DNA of 64,000 nucleotides from an uncultured Collinsella sp. (GTDB lineage: Bacteria; Actinomycetota; Coriobacteriia; Coriobacteriales; Coriobacteriaceae): assembly GCA_934646815.1 (NCBI GenBank), contig CAKUEW010000002.1, positions 62,001 through 126,000 of the forward strand. Reading direction: 5' to 3'. Within the stretch, counting starts at the first letter, position 1. Each line of letters begins with the position of its first letter. Positions 57,439-64,000 of this stretch are shown here, piece by piece. The notes beneath the pieces are model-generated. The model saw only the letters and a program-made list of their open reading frames with translations. It was not told the origin of the DNA and did not search any database. A program made the translations under genes and the position numbers.

Positions 57439-57613
57439 ATGCTCTCCCTTCATAGCATGCGCCCGAGCATGGACCCCTAAACAAAAAGCGCCCTTACGAC
57501 GGCCACCTTCAAAGTCCTACGGTGCCGCCACAAGAGCGCTTTCGCTGTCCCCATCCGGAGAAGGGGACGATATGTCAGACGTATTGTAACCCCACTCGCT
57601 GCTACGTGCGAGC

Positions 57614-57653
57614 AAAACCACCACAAAGGTGCCTGTCCCCTTTGTGGTGGTTT
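57614..57653. repeat. REP-like palindrome, family A, copy 7 (inverted)
   Basis: AAAACCACCACAAAGG, core TGCCTGTCC, CCTTTGTGGTGGTTT, just after the pckA stop on its transcript. Confidence 0.9.
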
Positions 57654-57660
57654 GTGGCGG

Positions 57661-59331
57661 CTAGAGGCGAAGTCCCAGCAGGCCGCGGCCGCGATGGCGA
57701 GCCTCGACGGGCACCTGGGCATGCGGGCCGGCAGCCTTCACAGACTCGGGCAGGTGCGAATACTTCTTCTCGAAGTTCTCCTCGAACATCACGGCCAGGT
57801 TGTGCGCCGCCTCGTCGTAGCGCGCGGTGCTCTGCCAGTACTGGCGCGGCACCAGGATGCCGTCGGGCACGCCATGGCACGTGGTGGGAATGTCGACGTT
57901 AAAGATGTCGTCATGCACAAATTCGCTGTCCTCGATGGTGCCGTCGAGGGCGCGCGCGACCAGGGCGCGGGTGTAGGCCAGCTCAATGCGATGACCCACG
58001 CCGTAGCCGCCGCCGATCCAACCGGTGTTGACCAGGTACACGCGCGTGCGACCGTCGGCGATGCGCTCGCCGAGCATCTTGGCGTAGACCATGGGGTCGA
58101 GCGGCATAAACGGCTCGCCAAACAGCGACGAGAACGTGGGGGTGGGCTCGGTGACGCCGACCTCGGTACCGGGGATCTTGGCCGTGAAGCCCGTCACGAA
58201 GTGATACATGGCGGCATCGGCCGTCAGGCGCGAGATGGGCGGCAACACGCCAAAGGCGTCACAGGTCAGGAACAGCACGACGCTGGGGGTGGTGCCCATA
58301 CCCTTGGTCCACGCGTTGGGAATGTGCTCCACCGGATAGGCCACGCGCGTGTTGTGCGTGATCGAGACGTCGTCGTAGTTGGGCTTGCGGCCATCGTCGA
58401 GCACCACGTTTTCGCAGATGGCGCCAAAGCGGACGGCATTGAAGATCTCGGGCTCGTGGAACGCGTCCAGGCCCTCGCATTTGGCGTAGCAGCCACCCTC
58501 GATGTTAAAGATGCCCATGTCGGACCAACCGTGCTCGTCGTCGCCGATCAGCAGACGCGTGGGGTTGGCCGAAAGCGTGGTCTTGCCGGTGCCGGACAGG
58601 CCAAAGAACACGGCGGTCTCGTGCGTGACGGGATCCATGCTGGCCGAGCAATGCATAGGCAACACGTCGTCCTCGACGGGCAGCAGGTAGTTCATAACGC
58701 TGAAGATGGACTTTTTAATCTCGCCGGAATAGCCGGTGCCTGCGACCAAAATCACGCGCTCCTGGAAGTTGATGACCACGGCGGCGCTGGAGTTGAGTCC
58801 CTTGATGGCGGGATCGCACTGGTAACCAGGTGCGGCGAGCACGCAAAAGTCGGGCTCGCCAGTGCGCGCGATTTCGCGGGCGAGCGGGCGGGCGAGCATC
58901 TGCTTAATAAAGAGTGCCTGGCTGGCGCGCTCGCAGGCGACGAGCAGTCGGCGCGTGTGGTTACGGTCGGCACCTGCCATACCGCGGGTGACGAACACGT
59001 CGCGCTCGTTGAGGTAGTCGACGATGCCGGCCTTGATGGCCTCGTAGCTCTCGATCGAAAGCGGACGGTTGACGGCACCCCAGGCGATCTTGTCGTGCAC
59101 GTCGGGCGTGTCGACGATAAAGCGGTCGTTGGGCGAGCGGCCGGTGCGCTCCCCCGTCTCGATCACGAGCGCGCCGTTGGAGGCCATGCGGCCCTCTTCG
59201 CGGCGGATAGCATGCTCGACGAGCTCGGCCGCCGGCAGATCGACCAGCAGTCGGGGCTGGTTCTCGGCGGGGTCCTCGACCAAGGTAAGGCCAAAGTTGG
59301 ACAGGACTTCTGCAGGGGTAACACCAGGCAT
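57661..59331 (-). CDS. pckA: Phosphoenolpyruvate carboxykinase (ATP)
   Basis: 556 aa behind AAAAGGAGG. ATP-type PEPCK: RTGRSPNDRFIVD, AGTGYSGEIKKSIF, P-loop GLSGTGKTT (about 244-252), DDEHGWSDMGIFNIEGGCYAK, NTRVAYPVEHIPN, and LVNTGWIGGGYGVG. It interconverts oxaloacetate and PEP; in gut anaerobes it may run in the CO2-fixing direction to form succinate. Monocistronic. Confidence 0.95.
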   Translation of the reverse strand: MPGVTPAEVLSNFGLTLVEDPAENQPRLLVDLPAAELVEHAIRREEGRMASNGALVIETGERTGRSPNDRFIVDTPDVHDKIAWGAVNRPLSIESYEAIKAGIVDYLNERDVFVTRGMAGADRNHTRRLLVACERASQALFIKQMLARPLAREIARTGEPDFCVLAAPGYQCDPAIKGLNSSAAVVINFQERVILVAGTGYSGEIKKSIFSVMNYLLPVEDDVLPMHCSASMDPVTHETAVFFGLSGTGKTTLSANPTRLLIGDDEHGWSDMGIFNIEGGCYAKCEGLDAFHEPEIFNAVRFGAICENVVLDDGRKPNYDDVSITHNTRVAYPVEHIPNAWTKGMGTTPSVVLFLTCDAFGVLPPISRLTADAAMYHFVTGFTAKIPGTEVGVTEPTPTFSSLFGEPFMPLDPMVYAKMLGERIADGRTRVYLVNTGWIGGGYGVGHRIELAYTRALVARALDGTIEDSEFVHDDIFNVDIPTTCHGVPDGILVPRQYWQSTARYDEAAHNLAVMFEENFEKKYSHLPESVKAAGPHAQVPVEARHRGRGLLGLRL

Positions 59332-59466
59332 GGGGCCTCCTTTAAAAGCGCGTCACGAGGGCGCGCGCTTTACTCACGTAGAGTTCGTTGTACCCGAAGT
59401 GCAAAAACGTTTTTGCGGCAACCGCAGAGCATCCCGCCCAACGGTCAAAAATCGCACGCAAGCGGC

Positions 59467-59497
59467 CTAGTCATTGGGGACGTTCTTAAACGACTAG
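59467..59497. repeat. Palindromic repeat, family C, copy 2
   Basis: CTAGTCATT, core GGGGACGTTCTT, AAACGACTAG. Confidence 0.8.
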
Positions 59498-59654
59498 TCG
59501 TTGGGGACACTCTTGGGGGCGATCGGCCGCAAAGGAGTGTCCCCATCTACCGGCAGTTAGGGACGCTCCTAAAGTGCCGGCACTTAAGAAACGTCCCCAA
59601 GTGACGCCGGCAAGACGCTCGAGGGCAATTTCCGGCGCCAGCCAGGGGGGGCTG

Positions 59655-59882
59655 TGGCCAAAAAATAGCAAATATGAGTACTGTTGTCGATTTTGTTGCA
59701 TTTATTTTGCTTAAAAAACGCCTCCGAATGAGATTTTTGCTTCATTCGGAGCCGTTGCTATAGAACATTTGGGGAGAAACAATCTTGGTAGCAGTCGCAC
59801 AAGGCGTCGAATGAGTCTCGATCAGAACGAAATCGCTGTCACTAAAAAGGTGCCAGTACTCATATTTGACACTTTTTGGCCA
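59655..59882. mobile_element. MITE-like element with 28-bp terminal inverted repeats
   Basis: Left arm begins TGGCCAAAAAATAGCAAATA (59655) and ends GAGTACT (59682). The right arm (59855-59882) is its complement with three or four mismatches. Inside is a CTCCGAATGA/TCATTCGGAG hairpin. There is no transposase gene. A long folded RNA is the alternative reading. Confidence 0.65.
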
Positions 59883-59957
59883 CGGCCATTTCAGACACCC
59901 TGCCCAGCGATACCAAAAAGCCTACAACGGCCAAAAACCGAAGAGTGTCCCCAGCGA

Positions 59958-59988
59958 CTAGTCGTTTAAGAACGTCCCCAACGACTAG
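59958..59988. repeat. Palindromic repeat, family C, copy 3 (inverted)
   Basis: CTAGTCGTTT, core AAGAACGTCCCC, AACGACTAG; directly after the lactate permease stop codon on its transcript. Confidence 0.8.
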
Positions 59989-59994
59989 CCGTGG

Positions 59995-61566
59995 CTACAG
60001 CGGCAGGCTTTGGCCGAGCATGGCGATGACACTCATGAGGACCAGCATACCGGCGGCGTAGGGCATGACGGCGCCCAGGAGCTCGGCGTCCTTACCGCGC
60101 ACGTGCACGGCGGCCAGGCCGATGGCGAGCGTCTGCGGCGAGATCATCTTGCCGGCAGCGACACCCAAAGCGTTGAGCGCGACCATCCAGTAGTCGCTCA
60201 CGCCCAGCGCGGTAGCAGCCTGGCTCTGGATGGGACCAAACAGCATGCCCGAAGACGTGCCCGAGCCGGTCACAAACGCACCGACCGCACCGATCCACGG
60301 AGCCAGAATCGGGTACAGCCCGCCGGCGACGGCAATGCAAAACGCACTGATCGACGAAATCATGCCCGCATAGCCCATCACCTTAGCGCAGCCCAACACC
60401 GAAAGCATCGTAATGACCGTCGGCATCATCTGCTTCACAGTCGCAGCCAGGACCTCGCCCATCACGCGCGGCGAGGCGCCCTGAATGGCACCGCCGACAA
60501 ACGCGGCCAGGAAGATCCAGACACCCGGCGTGTTAATCCACGAAAACGTAAGCGTACCGGGGTTCTCGCCGCAGTACACCTGCACCTGGCTCGCAAACGG
60601 CGCGAGCGCAGCATGCACGGCAGGCACCAGGTTCGACGTACCCAGCAGCAGCACAAAGATCAAGATGAAGCACGACCAGGCCGAAAGCGCGGACTTGACG
60701 GTAAGCTGCTCCCCCGCCTCGATATTCATGTGGAAGCGCGCATCCAGATGCCCCGACTTCTCGGCGCGCATGGCAAGCGCCGCGGTGAGCGCAAGCGAAA
60801 CGATAGAGCCCACGACCACGGCAAGCTCAGGACCCACAAACATGGCGACAACCAGCGCCGCGCCGACAAACGACACGCCGGACAGCAGCGCCACGCCGGC
60901 GACGCCATGCAGGCGCTCGCCCACACTTGCCACATTGCCCTGCTCATCGGCAACACGACCCGCTACCAGCACAATAAACAGCGGCATCATCACAAAGAAG
61001 GGCGCGAGCTGTACCAGCTGAACAGTCGCCAAATGCAGGGAATCCAGCCCCACCAGGCCCGCGACCGAAACCGTGGGGATGCCGATGGAGCCATACGGCG
61101 TGGGCACGCCGTTGGCCAGCAGGCAGATCAGCACGGCGGGTACGGCTTCAAAGCCAAGGCCCGCGAGCATGCCGGCGGGAATGGCGACAGCGGTACCAAA
61201 ACCGGCCATGCCCTCCATAAAGCCGCCAAAGCACCACGCCACCAGCAGCGCCAGCAGGCGGCGATCGCTACTGATGGAGGTGATCATGCTGCCGATCACG
61301 TCCATGGCGCCCGTGCGCACGCACAGGTTATACGTAAAGACCGCGGCAATAATCACCAGCACGATGGGCCACAGGGCCATCAAAAAGCCCTCGAGCGAGG
61401 CCGTGGCGATCTGCGCCACCGGCAGGTGCCACCACGCAAAGGCAAGCACGCACGAAAGAACAAACGAACCGATCGCGGCTTTCCAGGCCGGCCACTTAAA
61501 GCACAGCAGCATCACGACCAGCCAGATAATCGGCACAAGAGCCAGCAAAAATGCGGCAACGTCCAT
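59995..61566 (-). CDS. lldP: L-lactate permease
   Basis: 523 aa from ATG 61566 behind AAGGAGC, with 12 or more membrane helices. LctP family: MEGMAGFGTAVAIPAGMLAGLGFE, ANGVPTPYGSIGIPT, and VTGSGTSSGMLFGPIQSQAA are family hallmarks. It carries lactate (and glycolate) with protons. Near pckA it may serve lactate use feeding gluconeogenesis, although the two are probably separate transcripts. Confidence 0.9.
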   Translation of the reverse strand: MDVAAFLLALVPIIWLVVMLLCFKWPAWKAAIGSFVLSCVLAFAWWHLPVAQIATASLEGFLMALWPIVLVIIAAVFTYNLCVRTGAMDVIGSMITSISSDRRLLALLVAWCFGGFMEGMAGFGTAVAIPAGMLAGLGFEAVPAVLICLLANGVPTPYGSIGIPTVSVAGLVGLDSLHLATVQLVQLAPFFVMMPLFIVLVAGRVADEQGNVASVGERLHGVAGVALLSGVSFVGAALVVAMFVGPELAVVVGSIVSLALTAALAMRAEKSGHLDARFHMNIEAGEQLTVKSALSAWSCFILIFVLLLGTSNLVPAVHAALAPFASQVQVYCGENPGTLTFSWINTPGVWIFLAAFVGGAIQGASPRVMGEVLAATVKQMMPTVITMLSVLGCAKVMGYAGMISSISAFCIAVAGGLYPILAPWIGAVGAFVTGSGTSSGMLFGPIQSQAATALGVSDYWMVALNALGVAAGKMISPQTLAIGLAAVHVRGKDAELLGAVMPYAAGMLVLMSVIAMLGQSLPL

Positions 61567-61710
61567 GGGTAAAAGCTCCTTGGTACCGCCCAGGCGGCAT
61601 CGGGGGTCACAAAACCTCAAAAGGATACCGCACGTTTACCGATAATTTCCTACCACCCACCGATTTTTTGAACAACCTGTTCAAAAAATCCAAGCTCGCA
61701 CCGGCGCGAC

Positions 61711-61716
61711 TATACT
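61711..61716 (+). promoter_or_regulatory. -10 box of the flippase-like gene
   Basis: TATACT at 61711-61716 implies transcription starts near 61722, after the upstream in-frame ATG (61718). This supports the GTG at 61745 as the start. No good -35 is visible. Confidence 0.5.
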
Positions 61717-61744
61717 AATGGGCAGCAACAGAAAGGACTCCTCC

Positions 61745-63325
61745 GTGAGCGTCACGCCCCTCGACACCATCCGCCAGGCCATAGCCCGCCGCAAAGGCGT
61801 GCCCGACCCTACCGTTTCGGGCGGCGGTGCCACGAAGGCCCAGGGCGGCCGCATCGAGAATGGCCTGTTTCCCGCCTCGCACACAGCCGAGGAGCTCGCG
61901 CGCATCCAGGAGCTGAGCCAGCGCAACGCCGGCGGCCCCGACAGCGGCCAGACCACGCGCCGCCGCCGCCAGCGCGATCGCGAGCCCGGCCCCATCCGCC
62001 GCATGGTCAACGCCTGGTGGAACCGCCTGCTCGGCGCCGTCTACGGCGGCGGCTTCTCCACACAAGAGGCCGAGTACGAGGAGCACGCCACTCGCCGCGA
62101 CTACCTTTGGAACACCCTGGGCACCGCAGTCTGGGGTGCCGCCTTCCCGCTGCTCACCATTGTTTCGACGCAGCTGGTGGGCGCCGAGGAGGCCGGCAAG
62201 TTTTCCATCGCCTTTGTCACCGGCACGCTCATCATGATCGCGTGCAACTACGGCGTGCGCATTTTTCAGGTCTCGGACATCGACGAGACCACGAGCTTCG
62301 CCTCCTACCAGCTCAACCGCTGGATCTGCGGCGCGCTGGCCCTAGGTTGCGGCCTGCTCTACAGCAGCGCGCGCGGCTACGACGCGCAAATGGCCACCAT
62401 CGGCCTGGGCGTCTATCTGTATAAGGTGATCGACGGTATCGCAGACGTCTACGAGGGTCGCTTGCAGCAGGCCGACAAGCTCTACCTGGCCGGTATGAGC
62501 CAAACGCTGCGCTCGGCCGGCGTGGTCGCGATTTTTAGTCTGACGCTATTCCTCACGCGCAGCATGCCCATCGCTGCCATGGCCATGGGTATCGCCGCAA
62601 TCGCCTCACTCGTGCTGGTCACCGCCCCGCTCGCACTGCTCGAGACCGAAAAGTCGCGCCGCGTGAGCCTGCGCGAAGTCGGCCACCTGTTTGCCCAGTG
62701 CGCCCCGCTCTTTGGCGCGTTGTTCCTGTTCAACCTTATCGAGAGCATGCCCAAGTTTGTGATGGAAGGCACGCTGGCCTACAAGTATCAGCTGTACTTT
62801 AATGCACTGTTCTTTCCCGCCCAAGCGATTTTGCTGAGCATTGGCTTTATCTATAAACCGCAGCTCTTGCGCTTGTCGAGCATTTGGGCCAACCCGCGCA
62901 AGCGCCGTCGCTTTGATTTGATTATTGTTGCTGTTATGGCGCTGGTCGTGGTCATTACCGGCCTGTGCGGCGCCTTTATGGCGGGCCCCGGCATCCCCAT
63001 CATGAATGCCATGTACGGCCTGGATTTTGAACGCTACCGCACGCTGGCGTTGCTGATGGTTGTCGCCGGCGGCGTCACCGCGGGCATCGATTTTATCTAC
63101 GCCATCATCACGGTGCTGCGCCACGCCGGCGACGTCACCAAAATCTACCTGCTGTGCTTTGCCGTGAGCGCAGTTCTGCCGGTGATTCTGGTCAACCTGC
63201 TGGGCCTGACCGGCGCCGTCGTGAGCTACCTGGCAGTCATGACGCTGCTCCTGGTACTGCTGATTATCGAGTACGCCCACATCCGCAAACGCATCGAGCG
63301 CGAACGCAACCCGTACGGAGCGTAA
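61745..63325 (+). CDS. Polysaccharide flippase-like membrane protein
   Basis: 526 aa from GTG 61745 behind AGAAAGGAC. The first 100 residues are polar and Arg-rich (RRRRQRDREPGPIRRM); about 12 membrane helices follow, with the pattern of Wzx/MATE-type exporters (WNTLGTAVWGAAFPLLTIVSTQLVGAEEAGKFSIAF, FNALFFPAQAILLSIGFIYKP). It probably flips lipid-linked sugar units across the membrane. The substrate is unknown. Confidence 0.75.
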   Translation: MSVTPLDTIRQAIARRKGVPDPTVSGGGATKAQGGRIENGLFPASHTAEELARIQELSQRNAGGPDSGQTTRRRRQRDREPGPIRRMVNAWWNRLLGAVYGGGFSTQEAEYEEHATRRDYLWNTLGTAVWGAAFPLLTIVSTQLVGAEEAGKFSIAFVTGTLIMIACNYGVRIFQVSDIDETTSFASYQLNRWICGALALGCGLLYSSARGYDAQMATIGLGVYLYKVIDGIADVYEGRLQQADKLYLAGMSQTLRSAGVVAIFSLTLFLTRSMPIAAMAMGIAAIASLVLVTAPLALLETEKSRRVSLREVGHLFAQCAPLFGALFLFNLIESMPKFVMEGTLAYKYQLYFNALFFPAQAILLSIGFIYKPQLLRLSSIWANPRKRRRFDLIIVAVMALVVVITGLCGAFMAGPGIPIMNAMYGLDFERYRTLALLMVVAGGVTAGIDFIYAIITVLRHAGDVTKIYLLCFAVSAVLPVILVNLLGLTGAVVSYLAVMTLLLVLLIIEYAHIRKRIERERNPYGA

Positions 63326-63366
63326 CTGGCAAAAATGACGTCGATGTTTTGGCGCCAACAGCGAGC

Positions 63367-63462
63367 AGCCCCGAAATGCCCCAGGTTGGCGCGAAAGAGG
63401 AGCGACGCGTACCTGTGTACGCGAGCGACGGCTTGAGCGACAAGATGGGGTGCTTCGGGGCT
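63367..63462. repeat. Long imperfect hairpin with nested stem
   Basis: AGCCCCGAAATGCCCCA (63367-63383) and TGGGGTGCTTCGGGGCT (63446-63462) pair at 15 of 17 positions, enclosing CGCGTAC/GTACGCG. A further 9-bp hairpin CCGCCGTTC/GAACGGCGG follows near 63481-63502 and may end the flippase transcript. Confidence 0.65.
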
Positions 63463-63508
63463 GCGCAGCGTCAAGGTGACCGCCGTTCGGTAGAACGGCG
63501 GAACTAGA

Positions 63509-64000
63509 TTACTCGCCAGGGCGAACGTTCGCGTAGAACTCCGCCCCGTCGTCCAAGCGCAGGATGCCCACGCGGCCAAACTCCGAGCCGGTGGCGGCAG
63601 CGCAGTCGATGTCGATACGGTCGGGCACGCCGGCGGTATCCTCGCCGCCCAGGCGCACGATGCGTCCGCGACCCGATTCCTCGTCGAGCCCCGCCAAGCC
63701 ACCCATCTCGCAATAGCGCCCGAGCGACACCGTGGGCGTGTGCCCGCTCACCACGACCGGTCCCTCGCCCTTGGCAGAAAGCAGCCCGGTCGGTGTATCC
63801 CAGTAACCGTGACGGATCCACAGCAGGTCGTCGGACGACTGCACCGCCAGCATCTGCGCCAGCAGCTCCTGGTCGGCGTCCACCGCCCCAGCACCATCGG
63901 AGCAATCCACGTTGTGCTCCTGCAAAAACGCGCGCGCGGCCTCCATCTCAATACCGGCATGCACCAGCAAATACGGCCGCTCGTCGGTCGCCGTCACCGC
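63509..64000 (-). CDS. Metallophosphatase, cut by the right edge
   Basis: C-terminal 160 or so residues of a calcineurin-type phosphoesterase related to bacterial Ser/Thr or diadenosine-tetraphosphate phosphatases: YLLVHAGIE (metal-binding His), DLLWIRHGYWD, and VVSGHTPTVSLG (metal-binding GH). The N-terminal GDxHG and GDxxDRG motifs must lie beyond the edge. The frame is open to the end of the window. Confidence 0.75.
   Translation of the reverse strand, partial: AVTATDERPYLLVHAGIEMEAARAFLQEHNVDCSDGAGAVDADQELLAQMLAVQSSDDLLWIRHGYWDTPTGLLSAKGEGPVVVSGHTPTVSLGRYCEMGGLAGLDEESGRGRIVRLGGEDTAGVPDRIDIDCAAATGSEFGRVGILRLDDGAEFYANVRPGE

Larger units (their letters stand above)
59332..59994. other. Long intergenic region with nested repeats
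   Basis: About 660 bases between pckA and the lactate permease gene. It carries family C copies at 59467-59497 and 59958-59988 in opposite orientation and, between them, a 228-bp MITE-like inverted repeat (59655-59882). Related GTGTCCCC/GGGGACAC words recur at 59500-59602. No gene is seen. Confidence 0.75.

Noticed and set aside
42175..57653. Family A repeats as ordinary terminators only
   Set aside because: Seven near-identical copies in both orientations, with a conserved loop and next to a RAYT gene, go beyond terminator function, though several probably also terminate.

Overview
The window is GC-rich, densely coded DNA from a Gram-positive anaerobe. Gene content and style (ATP-dependent PEP carboxykinase, a Rho with a very long Ala/Lys-rich N-terminal extension, CarD, DegV, a lactate permease, a zinc-type ROK fructokinase) suggest an intestinal Coriobacteriia member, most likely Collinsella. 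That assignment is inference from gene style, not a database match.

Bases 1 to about 30.9 kb are the right-hand part of a siphovirus-type prophage; its left end lies outside the window. Nearly all phage genes are on the minus strand. Read in the direction of transcription (right to left), the lytic side runs: Cro-like regulator, small regulators and membrane peptides, ParB-like protein, a second tyrosine recombinase, a replication-organiser-like protein, a run of small zinc-ribbon proteins, a sigma-like late regulator, HicAB, an array of ten-base-phased GCAA repeats, HNH nuclease, terminase, portal, a MuF-type head protein with a toxin-like tail and overlapping candidate immunity gene, a phage tRNA-Leu, scaffold, capsid, connectors, tail tube, tail chaperones joined by a -1 frameshift signal, tape measure and tail-tip proteins. 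The lysogeny side is on the plus strand: XRE repressor, a 181-aa unknown, a structured RNA followed by an AbiF-like HEPN protein, and the integrase, which ends just before tandem tRNA-Lys genes whose 3' ends face the prophage.

From about 31 kb to the right edge is host chromosome: tRNA-His and two tRNA-Lys, aminotransferase, fructokinase, VanZ, a membrane protein, rho, argS, carD, an HD-domain protein, a REP-associated tyrosine transposase (RAYT), proA and proB separated by a prolyl-aminopeptidase-like gene, nicotinate phosphoribosyltransferase, tRNA-Ala, a radical SAM activase-like protein, a structured RNA, a WecA-like transferase, trpS, an alkyltransferase domain protein, DegV, MarR, a B3/B4 protein, pckA, a lactate permease, a flippase-like protein and a partial phosphatase.

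Host intergenic regions are rich in short palindromic repeats of at least four families. The most abundant (seven copies) clusters around the RAYT gene, which makes a REP/RAYT system likely. Larger MITE-like inverted repeats sit near 39.0-39.3 kb and 59.7-59.9 kb, and a 44-bp palindrome with a 5-bp flanking duplication sits inside the argS terminator loop. The strongest leads for undescribed biology are the AbiF-linked pseudoknot RNA, the MuF toxin/immunity pair, the phased GCAA array next to the packaging genes, and the REP/RAYT system.
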